Source of the DNA: Bacteroidetes bacterium 43-16
GTDB lineage: Bacteria > Bacteroidota > Bacteroidia > Chitinophagales > Chitinophagaceae
Direction: 5' to 3'
NCBI GenBank assembly: GCA_001897525.1
Contig: MKTB01000018.1
Coordinates: 1-64,000 of the forward strand
DNA length: 64,000 nt
The notes beneath the pieces are model-generated. The model had not been told where the DNA came from and searched no databases. It saw only the letters and a program-made list of their open reading frames with translations. A program made the translations under genes and the position numbers. This document shows, piece after piece, positions 16,943 to 27,842 of this stretch (position 1 is its first letter; every line of letters begins with the position of its first letter).

Positions 16943-17875
16943 TTATACCCAAAATTGTTCTTGTCTTATCCGTTCGATACCTTGACTGTAAGTTGTAATT
17001 TCAAAATCAGGGAAACGCTTTCTGAATTTAGTATCATCAAACACATTGTCGTGTTCATATCTAGGCAACAACTCCAGCAGTTCTTTTACCCTTCTATTAA
17101 ACAGTGAGCCTATCTTAAAAAGAAACTTCGGCATAACAGAATATCTCAGTTCTCTGCCGTAAATAACGGAAGCCAAAGCAATAAATTCCTTGTAAGTAGG
17201 ATGGCTTTCATCAACGGGCAGATGCCAGGTTTGTCCGAAAGCATCGGGTGTATTCCCGATTAAAGCAGTAGCCCTGCTTGCATCGGGTGTCCAAATCAAA
17301 CTTCTTTTTTTAGTATTGCTTAACGGTAGTTTCAATTTTTTACCCGCTTTGATATTCTCAAAAATTAAGGTGTTGGTAATACTTTGCGTTTTGCCGGGAC
17401 CGTAAAACTCTGGCGCACGGCAAATCACAGCTTCCAGTTCCCCTGTCTGCATTTCTTTTAATACCATTTCCGTCATTGCTTTTCTTACTTTACCTTTCCT
17501 GCCAAAAGGTTCAAAAGGCGTTTGTTCAGTAAGAATACGGTCATCTTGTGGGTACATATAGGTATTGTCAAAAAATACCAGCTTTACTCCATTGATTTTA
17601 CAGGCATCAATCACATGGCTCAGAATTAAAGGGAATTGTTGCTCCCACAAATCTGAACTTATCGGAAGTCCTAATGTGAAATAGGCTATTTCGCTTCCTT
17701 TTACTGCTTCTATGGCTTGTTCCTTGACGGATAAATCTGCAGAGAAGACCATGTCGGTATCGTTCACTTTCTTGGCATTCCGGCTTACAATCCTGATGTC
17801 AGAAGTAAAGTTTTTTTTGAGTTCTCTGGCGAGTTCTTCGCCTATCTGTCCGTTGGCTCCTAATATGGTTTGCAT
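16943..17875 (-). CDS. NAD(P)-dependent epimerase/dehydratase-family protein
   Basis: A 310-aa extended short-chain dehydrogenase-like protein. The nucleotide-binding motif is GANGQIGEE at residues 6-14. A catalytic-region YMYPQDDR lies near residue 107, and a substrate-side RAPEFYGPG near residue 158. A classical YxxxK pair is not clearly seen, so it may be an atypical NmrA/SDR5-like oxidoreductase. It is two bases after the DJ-1 gene and co-transcribed with it. Confidence 0.85.
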   Translation of the reverse strand: MQTILGANGQIGEELARELKKNFTSDIRIVSRNAKKVNDTDMVFSADLSVKEQAIEAVKGSEIAYFTLGLPISSDLWEQQFPLILSHVIDACKINGVKLVFFDNTYMYPQDDRILTEQTPFEPFGRKGKVRKAMTEMVLKEMQTGELEAVICRAPEFYGPGKTQSITNTLIFENIKAGKKLKLPLSNTKKRSLIWTPDASRATALIGNTPDAFGQTWHLPVDESHPTYKEFIALASVIYGRELRYSVMPKFLFKIGSLFNRRVKELLELLPRYEHDNVFDDTKFRKRFPDFEITTYSQGIERIRQEQFWV

Positions 17876-17877
17876 AA

Positions 17878-18582
17878 CTATTTATTTTGCGTTTGTTTTT
17901 CTAATTCTTGCATTACCACTTTTGTCATTTCCTTTGAACTGAACGGGTTCTGCCCTGTAATCAGGTTGCCGTCTACCACTACTTTTGAAGTCATTGGGAT
18001 AAAGGCTTTCCTGTAATCAGCACCCCTTTCTTTCAATCCCGCTTCGAGATTAAAGGGTACTTCTTTTCTTCTTCTGGCAAGGCTTTCCTCAAACCAATTA
18101 AAACCTGTAATCGTCTTGCCTTTAATCAGGTATTCGCCATTGGATAATTTTACATTCAGCAAACCGCCAACACCGTGACAGATGGCGGCAACGAGTTTGT
18201 CGCTTTCATATTGATTTTGGATAACGGATTGCATTGTTGTATCATTAGGAAAGTCGTACATAGTGCCGTGTCCACCTGCCAGATATACCATATCAAAATC
18301 TTCATGGGAAAGTTCGGATAAACTTTTGCTGGTTTTCAGTAGCTCCCGAAAAGAAGTATCATTCCAATATTGCTTGGAAATTTTGTCAAGGACAAACCAT
18401 TTAAGACTTTCGGGGTCTATCGGCACAATACCTCCGTTCGGACTTGCAATGGTAATTTCATATCCCTTTTTAATTGCTGCGTGGTAAAGATGCGTCAGCT
18501 CACTCAACCACAAGCCTGTTTCTTTGCCGCTTGAATAGGCATTAATGTTGGTTACAATGATTAATATTTTCAAAATATCCAT
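17878..18582 (-). CDS. DJ-1/PfpI-family protein (type 1 glutamine amidotransferase-like)
   Basis: A 234-aa DJ-1/PfpI protein of the Hsp31-like group. The nucleophile Cys is in the elbow VAAICHGVGGLL near residue 130, and the acidic partner region is YLAGGHGTMYDF near residue 97. Family members act as glyoxalase III-like enzymes or chaperones and are linked to aldehyde stress. I start at the ATG giving MDILKILIIVTN, because an upstream ATG adds seven unlikely residues. It heads an operon with the epimerase and AraC genes. Confidence 0.88.
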   Translation of the reverse strand: MDILKILIIVTNINAYSSGKETGLWLSELTHLYHAAIKKGYEITIASPNGGIVPIDPESLKWFVLDKISKQYWNDTSFRELLKTSKSLSELSHEDFDMVYLAGGHGTMYDFPNDTTMQSVIQNQYESDKLVAAICHGVGGLLNVKLSNGEYLIKGKTITGFNWFEESLARRRKEVPFNLEAGLKERGADYRKAFIPMTSKVVVDGNLITGQNPFSSKEMTKVVMQELEKQTQNK

Positions 18583-18785
18583 ATTGCTGTTTTTACAATT
18601 CAAAGTTCTGAAATGAAATTAAGGTTGATGTAACTCTATTAAGGAAAAATGTAACAAAATCTCTGTATTGCAGATACATCAATTTATCAGCCAAACACAG
18701 CCCCCCACTGCCATACGCTACCACATAAACACAAATGCTCCCCATAGCTCCTAAATTGACTCCCGAACATTTTAAATAACTGAAA

Positions 18786-20789
18786 ATGCAGGGAGAGGAC
18801 GATTTAAGAGGACTGGCCAAGATCATGGCTTTTATGCGTGCAGTAAGTATCCTGTTGATACTGATGCACCTTTATTGGTTTTGCCATAGTTTTTTTTATG
18901 ACCGGGGTTGGACATTGGAAGTGATCAATAAAATACTATTCAATTTTAACCGAACAGCAAGTCTATTTGAACATACCCTTTATACAAAAGTATTTGCACT
19001 GGTATTATTGGCTTTAAGCTGCTTGGGCACAAAAGGAGTGAAGACCGAAAAAATAACCTGGACTAAAATATATACAGCATTAGGCATTGGCCTTATCCTT
19101 TTTTTTCTAAATACCCCGTTCCTTAAACTATCACCTGAAATTGGCATATTCTTATACATCCTTACCATCTCATTAGGATATATCGCTCTTTTGATGGCCG
19201 GACTCTGGGTGAGCCGGTTACTCCGTACGAACCTTATGTCAGATGTTTTCAATAATGAAAACGAAAGCTTTCAGCAAGAAACCCAGGTGATGGAAAATGA
19301 ATATTCCGTCAACCTTCCAACAAAATTTTATTATAAAGGCAAGTGGAATAATGGCTGGATAAACATCGTCAATCCTTTTAGGGCATCTATTGTTTTAGGC
19401 ACACCAGGTTCCGGTAAATCATATGCTATTGTAAACAACTTTATCAAACAACAGATAGAAAAAGGGTTCGCTATGTACATTTACGACTTTAAATTCGATG
19501 ACCTTTCTACCATTGCCTATAATCACCTGTTAAAGCATACCGACAAGTATAAAGTAAAGCCTAAGTTTTACGTGATCAACTTTGATGACCCTAGACGTAG
19601 CCACAGATGCAACCCATTAAATGCTGAATTTATGACTGATATCTCCGATGCTTATGAAGCAGCATACACCATAATGTTAAACCTAAACAAGTCCTGGATA
19701 ACCAAGCAAGGTGATTTTTTTGTCGAGTCTCCAATAATTTTGTTGGCGGCAATTATCTGGTACCTGAAAATCTATGATAATGGGAAATATTGCACCTTTC
19801 CGCATGCCATTGAACTTTTAAACAAAAAATATTCAGACGTATTTACCATACTTACATCTTATCCCGAATTAGAAAATTATTTATCTCCCTTTATGGATGC
19901 CTGGATGGGGGGAGCACAAGACCAGTTGCAGGGACAGATTGCCTCAGCTAAAATCCCATTATCAAGAATGATTTCTCCACAGCTATATTGGGTAATGACG
20001 GGGGACGATTTTTCATTGGATATCAATAATCCAAAAGAACCCAAGATCTTATGCGTGGGCAATAATCCGGATCGGCAGAATATTTACTCCGCTGCGCTCG
20101 GATTATATAATTCCCGAATTGTAAAGCTCATCAACAAAAAAGGACAATTGAAGAGTTCGGTAATCATAGATGAGTTGCCAACGATCTATTTTAGGGGACT
20201 AGATAATTTAATTGCAACTGCCAGATCTAATAAAGTATCTGTATGCTTGGGTTTTCAGGATTTTTCGCAGCTAACACGGGATTACGGCGATAAAGAAAGC
20301 AAAGTCATCCAAAATACTGTGGGGAATATTTTCTCAGGACAGGTCGTGGGCGAAACGGCAAAGAACCTGAGTGAGCGATTTGGGAAAGTATTACAGAAGC
20401 GACAAAGTCTGACGATAAACCGAAATGATAAATCCACTTCAATTTCAACGCAATTAGATAGCCTGATACCTGCTTCCAAAATTTCAACATTAACCCAGGG
20501 CATATTTGTTGGTGCAGTGGCCGATAATTATGATGAGCGAATTGAACAAAAAATCTTCCATGCGGAAATTGTTGTAGATAATGAAAAAGTAGCAACAGAA
20601 ACCAAAGCTTATAAAAAGATTCCGCAGATTTTGAAATTCCAGGATGAAGAAGGAGAGGATAATATGAAGATGGTAATTGATGCAAATTACCGACAAATAA
20701 AACTAGATATTAGCATGATCATAGCAAAGGAAACAGAGCGAATCAATAATGATCCAAATCTTCAACATTTAGCGCAAAAAAACAATTGA
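18786..20789 (+). CDS. mobC: MobC, VirD4/TraG-type coupling protein
   Basis: This 667-aa protein should link the relaxosome to the mating channel. Four hydrophobic helices fill the first 140 residues. A Walker A motif GTPGSGKSYA lies near residue 206 and a Walker B strand SSVIIDELPTIYF near residue 460, followed by the AAA motif region TARSNKVSVCLGFQDFSQL. Length and order fit Bacteroidota MobC/TraG-like coupling proteins. It is normally next to mobB but is here displaced by an 8-kb cargo block, and it has its own upstream spacer of 180 bp. Confidence 0.92.
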   Translation: MQGEDDLRGLAKIMAFMRAVSILLILMHLYWFCHSFFYDRGWTLEVINKILFNFNRTASLFEHTLYTKVFALVLLALSCLGTKGVKTEKITWTKIYTALGIGLILFFLNTPFLKLSPEIGIFLYILTISLGYIALLMAGLWVSRLLRTNLMSDVFNNENESFQQETQVMENEYSVNLPTKFYYKGKWNNGWINIVNPFRASIVLGTPGSGKSYAIVNNFIKQQIEKGFAMYIYDFKFDDLSTIAYNHLLKHTDKYKVKPKFYVINFDDPRRSHRCNPLNAEFMTDISDAYEAAYTIMLNLNKSWITKQGDFFVESPIILLAAIIWYLKIYDNGKYCTFPHAIELLNKKYSDVFTILTSYPELENYLSPFMDAWMGGAQDQLQGQIASAKIPLSRMISPQLYWVMTGDDFSLDINNPKEPKILCVGNNPDRQNIYSAALGLYNSRIVKLINKKGQLKSSVIIDELPTIYFRGLDNLIATARSNKVSVCLGFQDFSQLTRDYGDKESKVIQNTVGNIFSGQVVGETAKNLSERFGKVLQKRQSLTINRNDKSTSISTQLDSLIPASKISTLTQGIFVGAVADNYDERIEQKIFHAEIVVDNEKVATETKAYKKIPQILKFQDEEGEDNMKMVIDANYRQIKLDISMIIAKETERINNDPNLQHLAQKNN

Positions 20790-20852
20790 CAGATTGACAT
20801 GCTCCATAAGGTGATTATCCTAAATTTTATCACACATTATTTCCATGCAAAG

Positions 20853-21030
20853 TTCGGGCTTGTCACCTGACTATTGCCAAAAGACTACCGCATAAACGCG
20901 TGCCATGTTTTGCCTATAACTTGTAGGCATGGCACTTCTGCTTCCGCACATCCCCATCCTTTATTCAGTGTTCCTTTTGGCATCTCGCACCTGAGCCACG
21001 CTGCACACCATTGTCAGGAGAAAGCCCGAA
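20853..21030. repeat. 178-nt composite inverted-repeat element
   Basis: Outer arms TTCGGGCTTgtcaCCTGAC (20853-20871) and GTCAGGagaAAGCCCGAA (21013-21030) pair as 9 plus 6 bp around an internal loop. Inside, GTGCCATGttttGCCTA (20900-20916) pairs with TAGGCATGGCAC (20924-20935). No coding frame covers it. It could be a structured RNA, a MITE-like insertion or a second oriT-like site. The spacer between mobC and the next gene is otherwise empty. Confidence 0.6.
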
Positions 21031-21074
21031 TTCCGTAGACATCAAAATAATGTTTAACCTCAAAAACTTTAATT

Positions 21075-21551
21075 ATGTATTACGAAGCGAGAACACACGA
21101 GATTGTAGAAGTTACAAGCGCTATTGAAGCAGCTATTAGAATTAAGAGTGGTAAAATCCAAACTTATCAAGTTATGAAATGGACGAGTAAGGATAGAATG
21201 TACAATATGTATGCAGTCCCTGATGGGCATATTGATAATATGCTTTTGGAATTGGCAATTTTACGTCAAGAAATCCTGCTTGTCGATGCTCCTTATCAAC
21301 AGGTTGAATCCATTACAAATGGTTGGATTGATGATCCAGTTAATCTTGGTAAGTATCTGGAAGAATCTGAGTCTTCAGATTTTATCATGAATGAGAATGC
21401 ACAATTAATCGTTGGAAGGCCATCAGGCAACGAACGAGCTCATTTTATATGTGGTTGTTGTGGTACCACCTTCTTGGGAAATGTTAAAGAACAACTCAAC
21501 TTTGGTCAAGATGCTGGTTTTGGCATTTGTGATCGTTGCCAGAATTGGTAA
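21075..21551 (+). CDS. uncharacterised protein with C-terminal zinc-ribbon-like motif
   Basis: I do not recognise this 158-aa protein. Residues 1-110 are a mixed alpha-beta domain (MYYEARTHEIVEVTSAIEAA at the start). The end has Cys pairs FICGCCGTTF and FGICDRCQNW about 22 residues apart, as in a zinc ribbon. There is no signal peptide. It lies alone between the composite hairpin and the convergent methylase/helicase gene, and its stop is followed by a strong terminator. Confidence 0.7.
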   Translation: MYYEARTHEIVEVTSAIEAAIRIKSGKIQTYQVMKWTSKDRMYNMYAVPDGHIDNMLLELAILRQEILLVDAPYQQVESITNGWIDDPVNLGKYLEESESSDFIMNENAQLIVGRPSGNERAHFICGCCGTTFLGNVKEQLNFGQDAGFGICDRCQNW

Positions 21552-21652
21552 TAATTTCTTAAACCTTATGGTGTATAGGTCAACCATAATTTGAAATATC
21601 ATTTTTAGATTACTTAAACTTAAACAGATACGGAAGTTACCCATAAAAAATT

Positions 21653-21693
21653 GTTGTGCAAAAATGAAATAACATTTTTGCACAACACTTTTT
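21653..21693. terminator. strong bidirectional terminator
   Basis: A perfect 14-bp stem GTTGTGCAAAAATG (21653-21666) with CATTTTTGCACAAC (21673-21686) and a six-base loop. T-rich bases follow on the right and A-rich bases flank the left. It separates the zinc-ribbon gene from the convergent methylase/helicase. Confidence 0.85.
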
Positions 21694-21703
21694 ATTTCAA
21701 AGA

Positions 21704-24700
21704 CTACAGAATCCCTCTCGGAATATGAATCCCTTTTTGCCGGACTATACTTTCCGAATCTTTAGGATTACATGCTGTTTGATTAACCTGATCTTCCGCA
21801 TCCTTCTCTGGTTTTGCAGATAAGGATAGCTGTAAGTTTCTGTCAATACTTGCAAGCTCTGTTTTAAGTTCATTCAGTCTTGCTTCTTTCGACCAGGTGC
21901 CATTAACTACCTCTTCTAAAATTGGAAGATCCTTTTTCAGTTCAACTAATTTCAACTCTTCTTGTTCAATATATCCTGGTATTTTTTCCAGTGCCCTTAA
22001 AAAATTGACAGCAGCAGTTTCAGGATCTTTTGCCATAATACCATTATTAAAGGAATATTTTATCTCACTATCGCCCATAACAAAAAAACGATTGTCGTGG
22101 CTTAAGATAGTCTTTTCTTCTCTGGGAATTTCAGTACGTACCAATAGCAAGAAACCGTATAAACTACCAATCTTCCGGTAACCATCAATTGCAAAAGTAT
22201 CAGTTGAAAGTTGATTTAATTTAGCGCCTATTTGTTTTATATCCGCATTGGCCGGCAGATCATTCAACACGATCTGATTAGCAATAGTACCGTCAGGATG
22301 CCTTTGTACACGTTCCTGTAGCGATTTCCAATCCTGGTTATAACGTTGTAACCGAGCTGATGATTCTTCTATGTCAATGTTCACCGCTTCAAGCTTATAT
22401 TTGGAATTGAATTTTGATCTATTAAAAGCCTGCTTTTCGCTTTCAAGCCCGGCAATCTGTTTCTCCACCTTTGCCTTTTCCAATAGTTCAGTATTTCCAG
22501 AAAGTATAGCTACATATTCTGAATAGTTCATTCCCGAATTTTCATCCATGCTTCCTTCGTCTATTATCCGCTTACCAAGTCTATTCGATTTTAACTGACT
22601 TATAAAGAGTTGTTTATTATACAATAGGTTGAATTTGTAACTGTCCAACGATTTTTCTACCGCATAAATTAATACATCAACAGTATTATTTGCAAAGAAC
22701 TTAGCAATCTCATTGCCTTTACGGATAGCGCGGCCATCACGTTGTGCTAAATCACTGGGCCGCCAGGGAGTATCCAGGTGGTGAATAGCAACAGCCCTTT
22801 TCTGGGCATTTACGCCAGTACCTAACATACTGGTGGAACCAAATAGAACGCGGATCTTGCCCTCGTTCATTCCATTTATCAATTCCTTCCGTTGCTTATC
22901 ATTCTTTGCTTCCTGGATAAAGCGAATCTCATGTGCAGGAATGCCATGATCTTCCACCAGCTTACGCTTGATTTCGGAGTACACATTCCATTTCCCGGGT
23001 TTGTAGGTTCCCAGATCTGAAAAAACAAACTGTGTACCCAATTGGGCATTATATTTCTGGTAGTATTTAGCGATATTAGAAGCACAATGCGAAGCTTTGT
23101 TACTAGGGTGATCCCCATACTTCGGGTCCACCAGCCGCATATCCAGTGACATCTTGCGGGCATAATCGGTGGCAATAAGCATTTTGGCTTTTTCCTCAGA
23201 CTTACTGAGGGGAGCACGACCAAGGAGTTCGCCCTTTCCTGTCTCCGCGAATTTCATCAACTTCTTAATAAACTCTTCCTGATCTGGTGTCGGGGCTATA
23301 TTACAGAGTATCTCGTTTTTGACGGGGCGATCAATACCGATATCCTGAGCAGTACGGTAATCGGTTATTTCCGCATAGAACTGCGCCAGTTCAGGAACTT
23401 TAATAAAGTATCGGAACCGTTCTTTAGCGACAATATTGTTAGCTACTGAAAACTCATAATCCGTAGATTTCCTGGCGTATATGGCAGCCCAGGCATCAAA
23501 ACTGTTGATACCCTGCTTGGCTAAGGCACGCGGACGAAGGTATTTGAATAATAAATATAGTTCAGTCAATGAGTTGCTGATCGTAGTCCCGGAAAGAAAA
23601 GTAGCCCCCATATCCGCATCAATACGCTCTTGTATGGTACGGATAGCAAATAGCAGGTTCATGGCCTTCTGGCTACCTGCGGAATTCCCTAATCCGGCTA
23701 CCCGGTCATGCCGCGTATTGAACATCAGGTTTTTGAATTGATGACTTTCGTCAACGAAAAGATGATCGATGCCCATCATCTTAAAATCAACTACATCATC
23801 TTTCCTGTTTTCTATATCATATTCAAGAGTTTTCAACTTTACTTCCAGATTCTCTTTCCGTTTTTCCGCTCCCGAAAGCATCCCCCTGTCCACGTCTTTT
23901 CCTTGTTCCTTCAAAGCTTCCAGGTTATGGTATACACAATCCAGTTCCTGTTGCAGTATTTCCTGTTGTATTTCCGGCGATTGGGGAATCATGCCAAATT
24001 GATCGTGCGTGAGGATAACGCAGTCCCAATCGTTATTTTTGATATCACCAAATATGCGTTGCCGTTTTTTCGGTGTAAAATCTTCCTTTCCTGGATATAA
24101 AATCCGTGCATGGGGATAGGCGGTTTTATACGCTTCTGCTATTTCATGTACATTGCTTTTTAAACCTATGATCATCGGTTTATGAGCCAGACCCAAACGT
24201 TTCATCTCCTGGGCACCAGTACACATAATCAAGGTCTTTCCGGCTCCGACCTCATGATCACAGATAGCTCCATTATTGAGTTTTATCATCCAGACGGCAT
24301 CCTTCTGACTGGAATATAAATCCTCAATTCCCAGCGCCTTACGGTCCAATCCTGGAAACTGTTGATGGCTTCCATTATAATCAGGCCGGACAAAACAGTT
24401 GAAGGTATTGTTGTACTGATCTGTCAGGCGCTTCTTAAACTCATCGTTTTGCGCATGTAACCAGTCAACAAAGGCGGTGCGGATTTCATCAATCTTGGTA
24501 TTTGCCAATTGAATGGCTTCCATATCCCGCACTTTGATCTCCCGATCCCCATCCGAAACGGTCATTTTGATATCTGGTACGGTATTAACTAAAGCACTAC
24601 GGAATAGGTTGATACCATCGAAAGTTCTGCGTTGACCTTTGACCGCATATTTTTCCCTTATAAGTACATTCTTACTTCCGCAGGCTACGGAATAATCATC

Positions 24701-27145
24701 AGCACTATCCGAATAATGAACTTTAACTTCTGTATCGAAAAGATGGGAAGCAAAACGGACATATATTCCAGAAGGTATCCAACGTTCTCCCAGATTGAAA
24801 TCAAGTTCCTCAAATTCAATTTTAACAGGTCTTGCTCGAACCAACGCGTCATAGCTCGCATTTACTTCTAATTCAGTTTCAGGTAACAAGTCTGGATGAC
24901 CGTCCAAATAGTCTTTAACAGCATGGGCTTTTTCTACGACATTGCCTGCTATCCAACGTTCAGCGATCTCATATTCCTTTTGGATAGGATTATAGTAGAT
25001 ACGTTCACTTAATGCTGCTTTAAGTTCGTCTACAGAAATACCGCTGATCGCGCACATATAGTCAAGATCTACTCTTCCATATTGATTGAGGGATGCGGCT
25101 AAGGCTTCATCAGGATTATCTGTGGCAATCTCAACCGTGGAAAAGCTGACCGGCTTATGAAAAATATCCGCTTTATGTATTACACCTCCAATAGCCCGTT
25201 CCAGATAAGGGACTTCCTTACCGGCGCTATCGCTTTTGATCAATTTGATATTTTCCGCACTATTGAGATGGCCATACTTTTTGACATAATCATCGTAAAG
25301 ACGGTTTAGCATATCCCGTTCTTGTTTATACTCGGTATGATGTATAGCTTCTTGATTATAAAGTGTCTGATAAACATCACGGATCTTGATATACGCTTCA
25401 GCTCGCTGTCGCTGTTTGGTTGGTAAATCCAAGGGTTGAAAAAAAGCCGTTTCTCCAGCTAGATGGACATGCTGCAGATATCCAACACAATCCTGATCGA
25501 TAACGAGGCAATCATTCCGGTAGTAGGAATGCAATTCCCCGCTATATGCAGCAGGCACAGGAATGGATTTCGGGACAGAGGGTTTAGTAGTTTCATTGTT
25601 ATCCTGGTTACTTGAAAACAAATCACCGATAATTTCCGGCTTTATGCCTGTTGTTGTTGCGCTTTTCAAAGCGGTTGAAGGAATAGGAGGAGGGCTATCG
25701 TCCTGCTTTCCAACACTGCTAAACAGGTCGGGTTGGACACTTGTTAATAAACGGCCCTTTTTAGGGCTTTGCGTTTTTGTCCGTGAGTTTCTTTTTGCTG
25801 GCGCAATAGCCGCTACAGGTTCTCCAATAGGTTCAAACAAGTCAAAAATGCTGAGTTGCTTGGAATGCTGTGGACTATCCTTAATACGTATAGTGGGTAA
25901 AGCTGGTATTTCCTGTTGCATCCTTTCAGGTACGATGACAGCAGGTGGTTCTACTAATGGAATGGGTATAATAGGATTATCAATTTTTACTCCATTGAAC
26001 AAACTCAAGTCCAGATAATTTTTCACGTCGTCGGTAAGCATTCGCTTCAGGTCTTTTGCTATCCCGTTCTCGCCGCCCTCATGCTCAAAAACCCATGCCG
26101 GTTTACCATACATATTGGTGTCTTGATAGCCTTTTGTATGCACTATGCGTTGCAGGTTTGCAAAAAGGGTATTATTGTTCGTCTGATCGGACGTTAGGTA
26201 GGAGGTACAAAATTCTTCTTCTCTTGCCGATAGTGTTTGTTTGGCATTATTCTTTTGTAAGATGATCAGATCGCTGCCTACTTCTGTTCCGGCATATGCT
26301 ACAAATAGGTTGTTCGGAAGCCGTATAGCGGATACGAGGTTATTTCCTTCCATTAATTTCCTGCGTACAGCCTCATTACTGGGACTATTTAATACACCCT
26401 GAGAGGTAATATAAACCAGTAGTCCACCGTCACGAAGGGTATCTGCTCCTTTTAAGAAAAAGTAATTGTGTACACTTCGGACAGCTTGTATTTTTGCAGG
26501 TTCCTTACTTTTAGCATAGGTTATATCAAAAACAGAAATATCACCAAACGGAATGTTGCTGGCGACAAGATCATAGCTGTTTAATTCCCGTTCGGATATC
26601 TGTTCAAAACCCCTGATTTGTGTATTTACGCCAGGATAGATCTGCTTTAGAATTTTCCCGGTGAGATGGTCTTTTTCAAAAGCCACAACATTGCGGATCG
26701 GGCCATTGACCTTTTTAAAGGATTCAATAAAATTGCCTATCCCTGCTGATGGTTCTAGGAATTTATCAATACGTATTCCTGCGGCATGAATACTTTCCGA
26801 AATAGCATCAATTACGATGGGGGGTGTATAAAATGCCGTCAGGATGGAACTTTTCATGCTGTCTACATAACTTCGGTACTGCCGGATAGTATCAGAATTT
26901 TTCCTTAGAAGCGCATGCAGTTCTTGTGTAGGTTGGAATAGGGCTATTTCAGATTTGCTCCAATACTTGATATCTGTATCTTGCTCAATAGGGTTCAGGA
27001 TAAATTTAAGCCCGCCGAATCCACGATATTGCATCAGTAAAAGGCGTTGACCAATGTTGGCCTGTGTGCCTTCTTTTTCCAGGTTAAAAGCAATTTCTAA
27101 TGCATCTCTATTTTGTTGGAGCTGAAAACGCTTGTCAAAGCCCAT
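21704..27145 (-). CDS. giant N6-DNA-methylase / SNF2-like helicase fusion of conjugative elements
   Basis: A 1813-aa protein of a family found on Bacteroidota conjugative elements. A methyltransferase domain is N-terminal: motif I-like [13 protein letters not shown] near residue 130 and motif IV-like ASNIPFGD near residue 197 (NIPF instead of NPPY/F). A proline-rich linker spans about 400-520. The C-terminal half is a superfamily 2 helicase: Walker [10 protein letters not shown] near residue 968, DESH near 1132, and motif [13 protein letters not shown] near 1472. A coiled coil ends the protein. Whether it methylates DNA is not proven; family members may protect or process incoming element DNA. 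It overlaps DUF1896 by 11 bases. Confidence 0.9.
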   Translation of the reverse strand: MGFDKRFQLQQNRDALEIAFNLEKEGTQANIGQRLLLMQYRGFGGLKFILNPIEQDTDIKYWSKSEIALFQPTQELHALLRKNSDTIRQYRSYVDSMKSSILTAFYTPPIVIDAISESIHAAGIRIDKFLEPSAGIGNFIESFKKVNGPIRNVVAFEKDHLTGKILKQIYPGVNTQIRGFEQISERELNSYDLVASNIPFGDISVFDITYAKSKEPAKIQAVRSVHNYFFLKGADTLRDGGLLVYITSQGVLNSPSNEAVRRKLMEGNNLVSAIRLPNNLFVAYAGTEVGSDLIILQKNNAKQTLSAREEEFCTSYLTSDQTNNNTLFANLQRIVHTKGYQDTNMYGKPAWVFEHEGGENGIAKDLKRMLTDDVKNYLDLSLFNGVKIDNPIIPIPLVEPPAVIVPERMQQEIPALPTIRIKDSPQHSKQLSIFDLFEPIGEPVAAIAPAKRNSRTKTQSPKKGRLLTSVQPDLFSSVGKQDDSPPPIPSTALKSATTTGIKPEIIGDLFSSNQDNNETTKPSVPKSIPVPAAYSGELHSYYRNDCLVIDQDCVGYLQHVHLAGETAFFQPLDLPTKQRQRAEAYIKIRDVYQTLYNQEAIHHTEYKQERDMLNRLYDDYVKKYGHLNSAENIKLIKSDSAGKEVPYLERAIGGVIHKADIFHKPVSFSTVEIATDNPDEALAASLNQYGRVDLDYMCAISGISVDELKAALSERIYYNPIQKEYEIAERWIAGNVVEKAHAVKDYLDGHPDLLPETELEVNASYDALVRARPVKIEFEELDFNLGERWIPSGIYVRFASHLFDTEVKVHYSDSADDYSVACGSKNVLIREKYAVKGQRRTFDGINLFRSALVNTVPDIKMTVSDGDREIKVRDMEAIQLANTKIDEIRTAFVDWLHAQNDEFKKRLTDQYNNTFNCFVRPDYNGSHQQFPGLDRKALGIEDLYSSQKDAVWMIKLNNGAICDHEVGAGKTLIMCTGAQEMKRLGLAHKPMIIGLKSNVHEIAEAYKTAYPHARILYPGKEDFTPKKRQRIFGDIKNNDWDCVILTHDQFGMIPQSPEIQQEILQQELDCVYHNLEALKEQGKDVDRGMLSGAEKRKENLEVKLKTLEYDIENRKDDVVDFKMMGIDHLFVDESHQFKNLMFNTRHDRVAGLGNSAGSQKAMNLLFAIRTIQERIDADMGATFLSGTTISNSLTELYLLFKYLRPRALAKQGINSFDAWAAIYARKSTDYEFSVANNIVAKERFRYFIKVPELAQFYAEITDYRTAQDIGIDRPVKNEILCNIAPTPDQEEFIKKLMKFAETGKGELLGRAPLSKSEEKAKMLIATDYARKMSLDMRLVDPKYGDHPSNKASHCASNIAKYYQKYNAQLGTQFVFSDLGTYKPGKWNVYSEIKRKLVEDHGIPAHEIRFIQEAKNDKQRKELINGMNEGKIRVLFGSTSMLGTGVNAQKRAVAIHHLDTPWRPSDLAQRDGRAIRKGNEIAKFFANNTVDVLIYAVEKSLDSYKFNLLYNKQLFISQLKSNRLGKRIIDEGSMDENSGMNYSEYVAILSGNTELLEKAKVEKQIAGLESEKQAFNRSKFNSKYKLEAVNIDIEESSARLQRYNQDWKSLQERVQRHPDGTIANQIVLNDLPANADIKQIGAKLNQLSTDTFAIDGYRKIGSLYGFLLLVRTEIPREEKTILSHDNRFFVMGDSEIKYSFNNGIMAKDPETAAVNFLRALEKIPGYIEQEELKLVELKKDLPILEEVVNGTWSKEARLNELKTELASIDRNLQLSLSAKPEKDAEDQVNQTACNPKDSESIVRQKGIHIPRGIL

Positions 27146-27569
27146 GATGCTCGATCCAAATGGCTATGGTTCCGGTCAGCTCAGTATAGAGCTGATCATA
27201 TTCATAACTGTAAGCAAAGTCATCTGTCAATTCATATCCAGTAAAAACAGGTGCGCAGACTGATAACATTTTTATGGCGAAGGGGCGGAGGTCCTCATCT
27301 GCCATCTGGGAATCAAACTCGTTGCAGACAACCTGGAATACAGCATCGAATTTGGAAAAATGTAAGCTTTCAAATAGTGCCTTATTGGCAATTTCATTAC
27401 ATTCTGGTATGGAAAATCCAGATCGAAATGCATCTTCATAAGCAGAGGCGGCCAAGGCGCTCCGCTGCTCAATAAACTTTTGATCGGTTGCTTTTTCGGG
27501 GAAACTGGTATTTAATAGTTCTTGAAGTCGTAATGAGAAATACGACAGATCATTTTGTGCTTGACTCAT
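27135..27569 (-). CDS. DUF1896-family protein
   Basis: A 144-aa helical protein starting [20 protein letters not shown] and containing [20 protein letters not shown], typical of DUF1896. This family is found almost only beside the methylase/helicase gene on Bacteroidota conjugative elements. Its role is unknown. The gene overlaps the helicase start by 11 bases, which suggests coupled translation and a possible complex. Confidence 0.85.
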   Translation of the reverse strand: MSQAQNDLSYFSLRLQELLNTSFPEKATDQKFIEQRSALAASAYEDAFRSGFSIPECNEIANKALFESLHFSKFDAVFQVVCNEFDSQMADEDLRPFAIKMLSVCAPVFTGYELTDDFAYSYEYDQLYTELTGTIAIWIEHHGL

Positions 27570-27761
27570 ACTATTTTATTTAGAATTATATTTAAATCCT
27601 AAATTTATTATAGTAAATAAGCGCCTTTAAAAATGCAGAAGGGTTTGGCTATAAGAGGTTACACTTTGGCTCTTTGATAAGAGATTTTATGTAACTTAGA
27701 AATTACTTTGATAAAGTATAAAACACAAAAAAGAGGTTGAAGAGAAAATAATAAAAGTGAA

Positions 27762-27800
27762 ATATCAACACAATCAGAAAATCGATTTTTTTGTTGATAT
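27762..27800. promoter_or_regulatory. inverted repeat upstream of the HNH gene
   Basis: ATATCAACA (27762-27770) and TGTTGATAT (27792-27800) are perfect arms, with inner arms AATC/GATT. The structure ends 43 bases before the HNH gene start. It is a candidate operator or leader hairpin. Confidence 0.45.
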
Positions 27801-27842
27801 CATTTAGAAGTACTTATGAAGTATAAATATTAGCGCCCCGAA

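Noticed and set aside
20853-21030. Integron attC-like site
   Set aside because: The conserved outer core sites RYYYAAC and GTTRRRY are not at the ends, and no integrase is nearby.
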